Part shown: in pieces, positions 33,909 through 45,700 of the stretch | Numbering within the stretch: the stretch's first letter is position 1 | Layout of the letters: each line of letters opens with the position of its first letter | Assembly (NCBI GenBank): GCA_046049675.1 | Contig: JBJORA010000038.1 | Span: forward strand, 1 to 64,000 | DNA length: 64,000 nucleotides | Source: CAIXQW01 sp046049675 | GTDB lineage: Bacteria; Bacteroidota; Bacteroidia; Chitinophagales; Chitinophagaceae | Direction of reading: 5' to 3' | Made by a program: the position numbers and the translations under genes | Notes under the pieces: generated by a model | Told to the model about the DNA's origin: nothing | Database searches by the model: none | Seen by the model: the letters and a program-made list of their open reading frames with translations, nothing else

Positions 33909-35141
33909 GTGAAAGTTTGGATTGGCTTAGCCGTATTTGTACTAATTACAATAATTATGAAAATATACCTTGCTAAAGGTGTACTTCAAATTTCGGGTTC
34001 GAGCCATGTTAGAAACGGATATTTGTTTTCATCTATTGCGTCACTATTGCTTGGTGTGATTTGTATGGCCACCATTTTTCCTAATGGTATCAAAGGCATG
34101 AGTACAACTACCAATTTTGCTATAGCACTAATGGTATCGGTACTTGTTTGTGAAATACTTTTATTACTATTTTTTGCCGTAGATGATTTATACGCTTATT
34201 TGCGCACTAGCTTCGGCGGCGCGCGCCAGCATAAAATTAATAGTGACCAAATTATCTCAAGAAGTACATTTATTAAAAATGTTGGATTAGCACTAGTAGC
34301 AATACCATTTGCTTCTTTTATATATGGTATCACAAAAGGTAAATACAATTTCAAATTATTAAGCAACACACTATTTTTCGCAGATTTGCCAAAAGAGTTT
34401 GATGGCTTCAAAATTGTACAATTTTCTGATTTGCATGCAGGAGGCTTTGATTCTCTTGAAGATGTAAAAAGAGGCTTTGATTTAATACAAGCTCAAAATG
34501 CAGATTTGATTTTGTTTACAGGCGACTTGGTGAATGATATTGCAGAGGAAATATTGCCTTATTTGCATTTGCTCAAAGATTTGCACGCTCCATTTGGTAA
34601 ATATTCAATTCTCGGCAATCACGATTATTCGGAAGATGATGGGTTATTTCCAACAGAAGAAGCAAAACTAAAAAATGGCACTGCTATAGAACAGTATCAC
34701 AAAGCATCGGGATTTACGTTGTTAAATAATGACAATGTGAAAATAGAAAAAGCAAATTCGTTTATTCGTTTGATAGGAACTGAAAATTGGGGTAATGGTT
34801 TTATAAAAAAAGGCAATTTAGACGCGGCCATCAAGAATTGTGATAAAAACGAATTCTCAATTCTAATGTCACATGACCCGACCCATTGGGAAAAAGTTGT
34901 AATAAAGCACGATAAACATATTCACTTAACACTAGCCGGCCATACACATGGTATGCAAATGGGAATAGAAGCATTTGGCATAAAATGGAGTCCTATCCAA
35001 TATGCTTATAAGTATTGGGCGGGCTTGTACAAAGAATTGAATCAGTATTTATATGTCAACAGAGGCTTTGGTTTTATGGCTTTTGCGGGAAGAATCGGCG
35101 TTTATCCAGAAATTACAACCTTTACACTAAGAGCAAAATAA
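33909..35141 (+). CDS. Membrane-anchored metallophosphoesterase
   Basis: A 410-residue protein with about four membrane helices at the N-terminus (residues 1-140) and a calcineurin-like phosphoesterase: QFSDLHAGG, FTGDLVND, LGNHDYS, MSHDPTHW and LAGHTHGMQ give the complete metal set. It belongs to the YkuE/LpxH-like branch that acts at the membrane. The start is GTG at 33909. 16 bp after the VOC gene and 4 bp before the esterase. Confidence 0.87.
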   Translation: MKVWIGLAVFVLITIIMKIYLAKGVLQISGSSHVRNGYLFSSIASLLLGVICMATIFPNGIKGMSTTTNFAIALMVSVLVCEILLLLFFAVDDLYAYLRTSFGGARQHKINSDQIISRSTFIKNVGLALVAIPFASFIYGITKGKYNFKLLSNTLFFADLPKEFDGFKIVQFSDLHAGGFDSLEDVKRGFDLIQAQNADLILFTGDLVNDIAEEILPYLHLLKDLHAPFGKYSILGNHDYSEDDGLFPTEEAKLKNGTAIEQYHKASGFTLLNNDNVKIEKANSFIRLIGTENWGNGFIKKGNLDAAIKNCDKNEFSILMSHDPTHWEKVVIKHDKHIHLTLAGHTHGMQMGIEAFGIKWSPIQYAYKYWAGLYKELNQYLYVNRGFGFMAFAGRIGVYPEITTFTLRAK

Positions 35142-35145
35142 AAAT

Positions 35146-35883
35146 ATGAAAATCAAAATAATTTTATCAGTTACATTGCTGATTGCTGCACTTGCTGCAT
35201 TGTCTTTTATAAACAAAAGTAAAGTAATCAATAGCGAAGACCATAGCTTGACCTACTTAATAAGAACGGCAAAGGATTCAAGTAAAAAAGCGCCATTACT
35301 AGTGCTGTTGCACGGCCATGGTAGCAATGAAAATGATTTGTTTTCACTAAGCTCACAAATTCCAGAAAATTGGATAGTCGTTTCTGTGCGAGCTCCTTAT
35401 CGGTTAAGCGAAGGGAGTTACCGCTGGTATGATGTGAAAATGGTGAATGACAAAATAGCGATCAATATTGCTGAGGAAGAAGCAAGCAGAAAACAATTAA
35501 TGCAGCTAATTGATGAATTAACGCAAATGTATAAGATAGAAAACAAGCAAATTATTGTTGCAGGATTTAGCCAAGGAGCCAACATGGCGCAATCGCTTGG
35601 CTTAGGCGACCCAAACTTAGTGAGCGGCTTTGCTGTTTTTAGCGGAAGATTTGTGGAGGAATTTATTCCATACATTAGCAAGTCAAACGCTTTAAGAAAT
35701 TCCAAGGCATTTATATCTCATGGCACTGGCGATAATATGTTGCCAAAATCGTACGCAGATGAGAATAGGACTAAACTAAAAGAATTGGGCATTCAAATAA
35801 GCTATTGCGAAGACACGAGTGGTCATTCTATTTCTTCAAAGCAATGGAGCGAATTTTCTAAGTGGCTGCTTAGCGTCAAGTGA
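35146..35883 (+). CDS. Serine esterase, copy 2, with signal anchor
   Basis: A 245-residue alpha/beta hydrolase, paralogue of the gene at 29854-30510. It has an N-terminal hydrophobic segment (about 5-22) for export or anchoring, LLHGHGSNENDL, nucleophile GFSQG, Asp in GTGDNML and His in SGHSIS. The middle of the gene is nearly identical to copy 1 at the DNA level while the ends differ, which points to gene conversion. Confidence 0.88.
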   Translation: MKIKIILSVTLLIAALAALSFINKSKVINSEDHSLTYLIRTAKDSSKKAPLLVLLHGHGSNENDLFSLSSQIPENWIVVSVRAPYRLSEGSYRWYDVKMVNDKIAINIAEEEASRKQLMQLIDELTQMYKIENKQIIVAGFSQGANMAQSLGLGDPNLVSGFAVFSGRFVEEFIPYISKSNALRNSKAFISHGTGDNMLPKSYADENRTKLKELGIQISYCEDTSGHSISSKQWSEFSKWLLSVK

Positions 35884-36069
35884 TACGCAACACATCACTC
35901 ACATACTGCCAGGAATGCCTTGCAGATAATAAGCGAAATGCCTTTCTAATAATTTATAAATGTGTCATACTTTATTTGCAATAGTGCGTATTCTGGGTTT
36001 AATCAAGTGGCTCACAATACCGTTTATTAGGCGGCTCAGTTTAGGCTTTATTATGCAAATTGCTTATGC

Positions 36070-36579
36070 CTAGTTTACCTTAAGTCCAAGCTTTTTTCTC
36101 ACCTTATTGCTAATATCATCACTGCTAAGGTGATACGCTACTTGTTGCTTAAACAAAATCAAGGTATAAGCTTCTTCTTTGCTTACAGCTGCAATTGCTG
36201 CCTCTAATTTTGCAACGATAGGTTTTGCAAGTTTTTCTTTCTCAGCCTCGTAATCGGATTGGGCCTTCTGTTTCAGTAATTCCAAATTCACTTCCAGGTC
36301 GCGAATTTTGTTTTGGCGACTTATCTTTTCGTCTCTAGATAATTGAGCAGAATCGAGGCAATATTGTGCAAAGCTTTGCTCAAGTTCAATTTCTTTTTCC
36401 TGTATCAGTCTGCTATACTCATTAAAGAATTCAAAAAGTATGGAGTCAGCAGTTTTCGCTTCAGGCATTTCCATAGAAATCTCGTCGTAGTTTACAATAC
36501 CAATTTTGGTTTGTGCGAATACGGTGCAATGCAATACAAGCAAAGCAAATGTGATGAAGTATTTGAAGTGATTTTTCAT
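36070..36579 (-). CDS. OmpH/Skp-like periplasmic chaperone
   Basis: A 169-residue protein with a signal peptide, TKIGIVNYDEI start of the mature chain and a long charged coiled coil (about 50-125), the layout of OmpH/Skp, which carries outer-membrane proteins through the periplasm. ATG at 36579 is chosen because the signal peptide begins there. Monocistronic. Confidence 0.85.
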   Translation of the reverse strand: MKNHFKYFITFALLVLHCTVFAQTKIGIVNYDEISMEMPEAKTADSILFEFFNEYSRLIQEKEIELEQSFAQYCLDSAQLSRDEKISRQNKIRDLEVNLELLKQKAQSDYEAEKEKLAKPIVAKLEAAIAAVSKEEAYTLILFKQQVAYHLSSDDISNKVRKKLGLKVN

Positions 36580-36746
36580 GCGGTGACTTTCGGCAAAGGT
36601 AGGAATACATGCGATACGCACAGCTACAAGGCGAACCTATGTTTACACTACAGGATTAGCAAGCGTTGTTAGGCCTGCAAGCCCATCATGTTAAGCTACA
36701 GCGCTATTGCTAATGCTAGCAAATTGATTGACCACTACAATAGAAG

Positions 36747-36767
36747 TCAAAAGCCGAAAAGCTTTTG
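36747..36767 (-). terminator. Possible terminator of the giant peptidase gene
   Basis: CAAAAGC and GCTTTTG arms around a 6-base loop, just after the stop codon, without a clear T run. Confidence 0.4.
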
Positions 36768-36776
36768 ATTAACCAA

Positions 36777-39700
36777 CTACTCTTTCGTCACTTTTTTAGT
36801 AAACTTGTTGCCATCAACATTTACTTCTACAAAGTACACGCCTTTAGCAAGGGTTTTACTTACTGGAATGTTTAGCTTATCCAAACTTAGTTTTTCCTTC
36901 TTCATAGCATAGACTTTTTGACCTGTTGCAGTAAATATTTGAACAGACAATTCATTGGCGTATTTAATATTATCAAATGCAATGTTTAATGTGTTATTAA
37001 ACGGATTAGGATAAACGTTTACGTCTGTATGTGCCCCAGTTGAAGTCAGTGCTAGTGGATTAATAGTCAATATATACAACAGTTCTTTGCTACATCCATG
37101 TGTATCAATAACGCTAACACTAACTGTGTAAGTTCCAGTACTACTATAAGTATAAACTGGATTTTTTAAGAAGCTATTGCCGATATTATCCCCAAAATCC
37201 CAAATAGCGGATGCAATAGGATTACTGCTCTGTACCGAAAAAGTGATAGGACTATTTGGAGCAGCGATGCCAAATATTTGTATTGACGCATTCCAAAAGG
37301 AAACATTTACAATAGCTGTAAAAGTATCATTACCATAAGGAGAAATAGCAATCAAACTTACTGTATATGTACCTTGATTTGTATAGGTGTGTGAAATTAG
37401 ACTTGAGGATACTGTTTGACCACTACCATCTCCAAAATCCCAAGTTGCACTTGTGTACGGTGCAGGTAATTGCGCAGCAAAATTCACGTTACCCGAACAG
37501 TTCGGGTCAAAATACGTAAATGATGTTGAAGGCAAATTCAATACATTGATATAATTACTCCTAACTATTGTGTCGGCACCAGCTAGATTATTTGCTATCA
37601 ATGTTACATCGTAAGTTCCAGCAACTGGATAGCTTGTGCTTGGATTATTTATAGTAGATGTAGGTGTACTTGCCCCTGGCATTTGCCAATTCCAAGCAGT
37701 AATATTACTTGTCGAAATGTCGGTAAACTGTACTATTTCATTTACCCACGCGGTAGTTGGTGTAGCAGTAAAGTCTGCAGTGGGTATACTGTCGCGCACA
37801 ATTATGCTATAATCCTCTGCTTGTCCGTTATCAATAGTACTACATAAAGAGATTGGAGATGCACTAGCGATAACTCTCATTCTAAGCGTTGTGTACAAAA
37901 TAGAATTATTTGGAATTGTCACATTTCCAGAAAGATAGCCGTTAGTTGAATAGGAATTACTTATTAGATTTTCATTGCTACTAAAAGTGCCATCATTATT
38001 GAAGTCCAAATAAACATGAAACCATTGACCAGTAGTTGTGCCTGTAATGTAAAATGGGTAAGAAGCCCCTTTAGTAACTATTGCATATGTTGCACAAGTA
38101 AAATCTTGAAATCCTTCAACATCAGATAAAGATGAATGATTAATTCCGGCAAAGTTAAAATTGCTGATGCCATTATTGCAGCACTTTGTGCCCGTTGACA
38201 TAGTACATGCTGTGCTTATAGGACCTCCAGTGTTTAATATTGTAACCGTTTTTGAAATGGAATCAGTGCCAGTGTTATTTGTGGCGACGAGTGTTACTGT
38301 AAATGTCCCATTATTAGTGTACACATGTGTTGGATTCTGCAACGTACTTATGTTGCCATCGCCAAAATTCCAGTACCACGAATTAGGGTTGTTTGTAGTA
38401 CTATCTGTAAAACTTACATAACTGCTACACAAAGTAGGCGCTGATGTACTAAAATTTGCACATGGCATATAAGAAACATTTTTATAAACCCAAATAGTAT
38501 CTTGCAAATTATTGGGATCATTTGTATTAAGGATAATGTAAGATGTATCAAGACCCCCCATTAGGCCATTAGAATTTACCTGAATATTTACGGTATCTGC
38601 AGTACCGGGGCTAGCGGTTCCGCTATTAGGAACAGCTATGGCACCGCCTTGCATTACACTGTTTTGAATTGCGTACTTTACTGCGTTAGAAATTATCTTA
38701 GCTGCATTTGAGTCATATGAATTGTAATCGAAAGCAATAAACATAGCTTTTCCTAGTCCGTAAGGCAGAACTGTTAAGACTTCATTTCCACTTGCACCTG
38801 ATAACAAAGTAGTTTTATTTGTGTTCGTAAAACTGTAACAATAGGTAGCATTGCTGCCAAGAACAGGCGAGATTACGTTTGCAGTAATAGGCGAATTATT
38901 ATTAACTACGGTAATATTCGTGCCAGTGATATTTGCAGCATAGTTTCCGCTAAAAATGCCAGTGCTTATCGCAGTTTTCTTGTTGAGGTCGCCACAGTAA
39001 ATAACTGTTCCACCTTTTTGTACAAAGTTTTGGATGGCTGTAGAACAAGCTGTAATAACAGGAATGCTACCTGTTTCTTTTTCAGGAATTAATAGTACGT
39101 CTTTACCAATTAGGTCGCCTTCTAATGTGGCATTTGTTGCAGCAGCTGAAGTACTTAGTGCGTAATTCGTATAGTATTGATTTATCGCGGCAATGGTATT
39201 GTTGTATTCTCCAGTAAGTGTGAGGTCAACTCCGTATGTCCATGCTAGCATATTGTTGCCTCCTACCCCTGCTAAGCTAGTGTTACCACTGTGCCAATTT
39301 AATACTCCGGTGCCATTGTTTTGTAGTAAAACCTGTAAATTGGCAGTATCTCTACATCCCAGATTTACGGAAAAAGAATTGGCACTGTAAACCACACTTG
39401 GGTTACCTTGGGTAGTAATAGTGTTTGTTATTGTATCACTGCCGCCGCCACACGAGGTCGTAATTAGAGTAACTGTGTACGTGCCAGCTGTGCTATATTG
39501 ATGTGTTGGGTTTTGCAAGTTGCTTGTGGCTCCATCGCCGAAATCCCAAAGCCAAATTACAGCATTTGCAGAACTCGTATTCGTAAAATACACAGTATCA
39601 AAGATTGCAGGTATGGCTGGTGCATATGTAAAATTTGCAGTAGGTGACGGGCTAGTCGACTGGAAAGCAAGCCAGCTAGCAGCAAATCCTCCGTTATTAT

Positions 39701-42700
39701 TAACACTATTAGTACTAAATTTAATAAACATCTTACCAGATGTTGCCGTTAATGTAGGTGGCAAAACTGAGCCACTTCCACTCCAAAGCAAAGGACTAGC
39801 ACTAGAAGAGCCATTATATACAAATAGAAAATCATAACCGCTTTCCGCTTGAAAACTACTAAATGTCAGTTTGATACTATCGGTACAAATCCCAGGGTTG
39901 ATTAGCACAGAGCAATTTTCATTATTGGAATAATTTGAGGTCGGGCCACCAGAATCGTATATTAAACCTGAGGTAGCTGTTACTATTTGTGCACCACTTG
40001 GATTACATAAAGTAAATGAATTAAAGACATGGATATTTCTAGTGATAGAATCGCTACCAAAGGCATTGCTAACGACTAGTTTCACTGGATATACGCCAGC
40101 GGTGTTAAAGGCGACCGAAGGGTTTTGTGCTGTAGATGAGCTCAGTGAACCTCCTGGGATAGTCCAATTCCAATTCGTGGGGCCATTTGTGGAAATGTCG
40201 AAGAATTTGACAGTGTCCCCAATTCTTACAATCGTATCAACAACGTAGTAATTTGCTGCTGGGCTAACCGTACTTGCGTTACTAATAATTACAGTATAAT
40301 CTTCTCCTTGCCCATAGCTTAGCGTTGGGCAAGGAGATGCATAAGTAAACAAATCTGATATAATTCGCAATCGTAAAGGTGTATTATAAACAACGCCCGT
40401 AGATGGTATGCTAAAAATAACCTGTCGTGCAGCGCTTGTACTAGCAAAAGGTGGTAATGCCTCAGAACTAGAAAAAACACCGTCATTATTGTAGTCTATC
40501 CAAGCGAGTGTTTTATCGAATTGATAATATGTTGTAACTTTCAAAACGTATTGAGAGCTTGCAAAGAGAGTTGTTTGCTGTGTACAGGTAAAATCCTTAT
40601 AGCCTTCTGTAGCATTTGAACTTGAATGATTTATCGAGTTTAGTTGAACAGTCTTAATGCCATAGGTTGTAAATGTGGGCAATACAATTGGATTGCATGC
40701 TGCGGCAATCGGGCCTCCAATATTGTTAATCAACACTATTTTTGAAACTGAATCAGAACCAGTTATACTTGTTGCAATCAATGTCACAGTAAATGTGCCA
40801 CTGGAGGTATAGATATGCGTTGGATTCTGCATTGTGCTTGTATAGCCGTCGCCAAAATTCCAGTACCACGAAATAGGATTATTTGTGGTGCTATCTGTAA
40901 AGTTTACAACCCCAGTACATAAAGTTGGTATCGTATTGCCAAAATTAGCGCATGGCGTGTTGGGTATATTTTTATAGATCCAAATTGTATCATGTAAATT
41001 GTTGGGGTCATTTGTATTAAGGATAACAAAAGATGTATCAATACCTCCCGATATGCCATTGGAATTTACTTGAAGATATGCTGTATCTGTATTGTTACTG
41101 TTGACTGTTCCATTGCTAGGTGTTACAAATGCGCCTCCAGGCATTACGCTGCTTTGAATTGCGTAATTCACTGCATTAGAAATTATTTTGGCAGCATTTG
41201 AGTCATAGGAATTGTAGTCGAAGGCAATAAATATGGCTTTACCTAGTCCGTATGGGAGTATAGTAACTACTTCTTTGCCTCCAGCTCCAGATACTAATGT
41301 AGTTTTATTTGTGTTAGTAAAATTATAACTATGAGTAGCATTGCTTGCAGTGAATGAGGAACCTACATTTACAGTGAGTGGTGTCGTATTGTTTACTATA
41401 GTAATATTTGTACTAGCTAAATTTGAAGCATAACTTCCATTAAAAATGCCAGTGTTTATAACCGTATTAAAAATGTTGTCGCCACAGTAAATAACTATTC
41501 CCCCATTTTGGACAAAACTTTGTATTGCTACAGAGCAAGCAGAAATTACTGCAGTACTACCTGTTTCTTTTTTAGGAATCAGTAAAACGTTTTTGCCATT
41601 TAAGTCTGCCAGCAATGCTGCACTGGTAGTAGCTGTTGATGTATGTAGTGTATAATTTGCATAATACTGATTGATAGCTGCAATGGTTTTGTAATATTCT
41701 CCCGCAACAGTGAGATCAGTTCCATATGTCCAGGCAAGCACGTTACTATTTCCTGCACCAGAAATTGAAGTGCCGATATTCCAATTTAACGACCCAGCGC
41801 CAAGATTGTGTATAAGAACTTGCAGATTAGCAGTATCATTACACCCTAGATTAACAGAAAATGATGAAGGGCCATACATAACACTTGGGTTACCTTGAGT
41901 AGTAATGATTGTTGTGGTAGTATCAGTAGTGCCTATACAGGAAGATACAATTAGTGTAACAGTATAGGTGCCTGCTGTGCTGTACTGATGAGTTGGGTTT
42001 TGCAAATTACTAGTTGCACCATCGCCAAAATTCCAGCTCCATGCAATTACATCGAGACTACTATTGTTTGAAAACACAACAGTATCCAATACTGCGGGAG
42101 TTACGGGCATAAAACTAAAATTTGCAATAGGAGAAGCGGTCACACTATGGAATGCAGTCCAACTTGCTGCAAACCCTGCCAAATTCCAAGACACATCACT
42201 CGTAAATTTAATGAACATCTTACCAGAAGTCGCTGTTAATGTAGGAGGCAAAGTTGAACCGCTTCCACTCCACAATAAAGGGCTTGCTGTAGACGCGCCA
42301 TCATAAACATACAGAAAATCATACCCACTTTCCGTCTGAAAACTAGTAAATGTCAGTTTGATACTATCAAAGCAAGTGCCAGGGTTAATTAACAAAGAGC
42401 AATTTTGATTGGTTTGATAATTTCCAGAGCCGCCCCCAGAATCGTAAATTAAGCCAAAGCTAGCAGTTGTGGTTAGCGTGCTGCTTGGGCTACATAAGTT
42501 AAAGGTACTACCGACATATATATTTTTTGTGATTGAGTCAATGCCAAAAGCGTTACTAGCAGTCAATTTCACTGGATATACACCAGCTGTACTAAACAAC
42601 ACAGAAGGGTTTTGTGCTGTTGATGAACTAGGAGATCCTCCTGGTATAGTCCAATTCCAACTTGTAGGACCATTGGCAGAAAGGTCTGAAAATGTCCTAA

Positions 42701-45700
42701 AGGAACCTACACTAACAAGTGTATCTACAACATAATAATTTGCAATAGGGCTAGCACTGTTTGTATTACTAATAATTACAGTATAATCTTCCGCTTGTCC
42801 TGAGCTAAGTATAGGGCAGGGAGTTGTATAGTTTATCAAATCTGAAATTATACGCAATCTTAATGGTGTATTGTAACTGACACCTGTAGACGGTATATTA
42901 AGAATTATTTGTCGCACATTGTTGCCGCTAGCAAATGTGGGCAAAGCCTCAGTATTGGAGAAAGCACCATCATTATTATAGTCAATCCAAGCGATTGTTT
43001 TTTCAAATTGATATAATGTTGTAACCTTTAGTAAGTACTGAGTGCCTGAAACAAGTGTTGTTTGTTGTGTGCATGTAAAATCTGCATAACCTTCTGAGGC
43101 AGCGATAGAACTTGAATTATTGATAGTATTTAGTTGCACATTCATTATGCCATAACTTGTTCCTACAGACGATAATACACTTGGACTACAAAAAGCACCT
43201 AAGGGGCCAGCTGCGTTGTTTATTGTAACCGTTTTTGAAATAGAATCAGTACCAGCGATACTTGTTGCAATTAATGTTACAGAAAACGTGCCATTGGCGG
43301 TAAAGACATGCGTTGGATTTTGCAAGGTACTTGTACTGCCGTCGCCAAAATCCCAATGCCACAAAAAGGGATTGTTTGTTGTACTATCTGTAAAGTTTAC
43401 CACCCCTGCACATAAAGACGGTGTTGTATTGCCAAAATTAGCGCATGGCATATTAGAAATATTTTTGTAAATCCAAATTGTATCTTGTAAGTTAGCGGGG
43501 TCATTTGTATTAACGATTACAAAAGATGTATCTATACCACCTTGTAGGCCACGAGAATTAACATGAATAGTTATAGTATCTATACTGCCAGAGCTTACAG
43601 TTCCGTTGCTAGGTGTTACAAAGGCTCCTGCAAGTTTAGTACTGTTTTGAATTGCGTAGCCTACAGCATTGGATATTATTTTAGCGGAATTTGAATCGTA
43701 CATGTTGTAGTCAAAACCAATAAAGATTGCAGTACCAAGTCCATAGTTCATTATAGTTACTACCTCAGTTCCACTAGTTTGTCCTGGCAACAATGTGATC
43801 CTATTAGCATTTGTAAAACTGTAACTATGTGTGCTTGAGGTAGCTGCAACTGGAGGGTATACATTAGCTGTAATTGGTGTACTATTGTTTATCACAGGTA
43901 TACTAGCACCGTAAATACTTGAACCATATCCTCCTGAAAAAATACCAGTATTTATTGGAGTATGCGTATTTCCGTCCCCGCAATAAATAACTGTACCTCC
44001 ATTTTGAACAAAGTTTTTAATAGCAGTTGAACAACTTGAAACAACGACTGCGCTGCCTGTTTCGATTTCAGGAATTAACAATACACTTTTTCCAATTAAG
44101 TCAGCCTCCAATGATGAATCTGTCGTAGCCGCTGAAGTGCTTAGTACGTAATTTGTGTAGTATTGATTTATCGCCGCAATTGTACTATTAAATTCTCCCA
44201 CAGCACTTAGGTCTACGCCATAGGTCCATGCAAGTACTTTGTTATTTACGGTACCAGCTAGCGGCGAGCCAATATGCCAATTTAATGTACCCAAACCATT
44301 ATTTTGTAATAACACTTGTAAATTGACGGTATCACTACATCCTAAATTAACTGAAAACGAAGTATTACTAAATACCACGTTAGGGGAACCTTGAGTCGTA
44401 ATAATGTTTGTCATGGTATCACTAGCACCTCCACAAGCAGAAGAAATCAGTGTAACAATGTAAGTGCCAGCAGTGCTATATTGATGAGTTGGGTTTTGTA
44501 AGGTACTAATGCCACCGTCACCAAAATCCCAATGCCAGGCTACTGCATTTGCGCTACTAGTGTTAGTAAATAGTATGGTATCTAGCACCGCTGGCGTTGA
44601 TGGCGCAAAACTAAAACTCGCAGTAGGCGTTATATTTAAGCTTTGAAATGTAGTCCAACTTGCTTCAAATCCAGAATAATTTCCCATAGCACTAGTAGTA
44701 AAATTAATTAGCATATTACCTGATGTTGCGGTTAAAGCAGGAGGCAAGCCTGACCCACTTCCAAGCCACAATACAGGGCTTGTAGTAGTTGCTCCATCAT
44801 AGACAGATAGATAATCACCAAATTGTTCTGTTACACAGCTAGTGAATGTTAATTTAATACTATCTGTACAAACGCCAGGACTAATTAGCAAAGAGCAATT
44901 TTCACCATTTTGATAATTCCCAAAAGGGCCACCAGAATCATAAAGCAAACCGGAGGTCGTTGTTATTGTTTGTGTACTAGTTGGACTACACAATTTAAAC
45001 GAATCAGTAACGTGGATGTTTCTAGTTATTGAATCAGTACCATAAGCATTGCTAGCAACCAACTTTACTGGATATACACCAGCTGCATTAAATAGTACAG
45101 TAGGGTTTTGTGCTGTTGATGAATTTGGAATCCCTCCAGAAAAGGTCCAGCTCCAATTTGTAGGCCCATTGGCAGACAGGTCTGTAAATATACTTGATGT
45201 ACCTGCGCCAACTACCGTATCAACAACATAATAATTTGCAAGAGGGCTAGCAACACCAATATTGCTAATAATCACAGTATAGTCCTCCGCTTGTCCGTAG
45301 TTAAGGATTGGGCAAGCAGAAGTAATTGGATTAAGATCTGAAATAATTCTTAGTCTTAACGGCGTATTATATGTGACTCCAGCAGAGGGGATGCTGAAAA
45401 TAATTTGCCGCACATTGCTACTACTACTAAATGTTGGCAAGAGTTCTAATGTGCTAAAAACGCCGTCATTATTATAGTCTATAAAAGCAGTGGTTTTTTC
45501 ATATTGATATTGTGTTGTAATCTTCAACATATACTGTGAGCTAGGCGACAAGGTCGTTTGTTGCGTGCAAGTAAAATCTTTATAACCTTCAATTGCGACA
45601 GAGCTAGAGTTATTAATTGTATTGACCTGCACATTCAAGATGCCATAATTTGGACTCGTGCTCACTAGTATTGGCAAACATGTTGAAGGGATTGGCATAG

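Noticed and set aside
33990..34010. T-arm-like GGTTCGAGCC
   Set aside because: It lies inside the coding sequence of the membrane phosphoesterase, with no matching acceptor stem.
17795..35927. 16-bp inverted match ATCTGCAAGGCATTCC (17795-17810) and its complement (35912-35927)
   Set aside because: One such match is about what chance gives in a window of this size on both strands; no flanking similarity.
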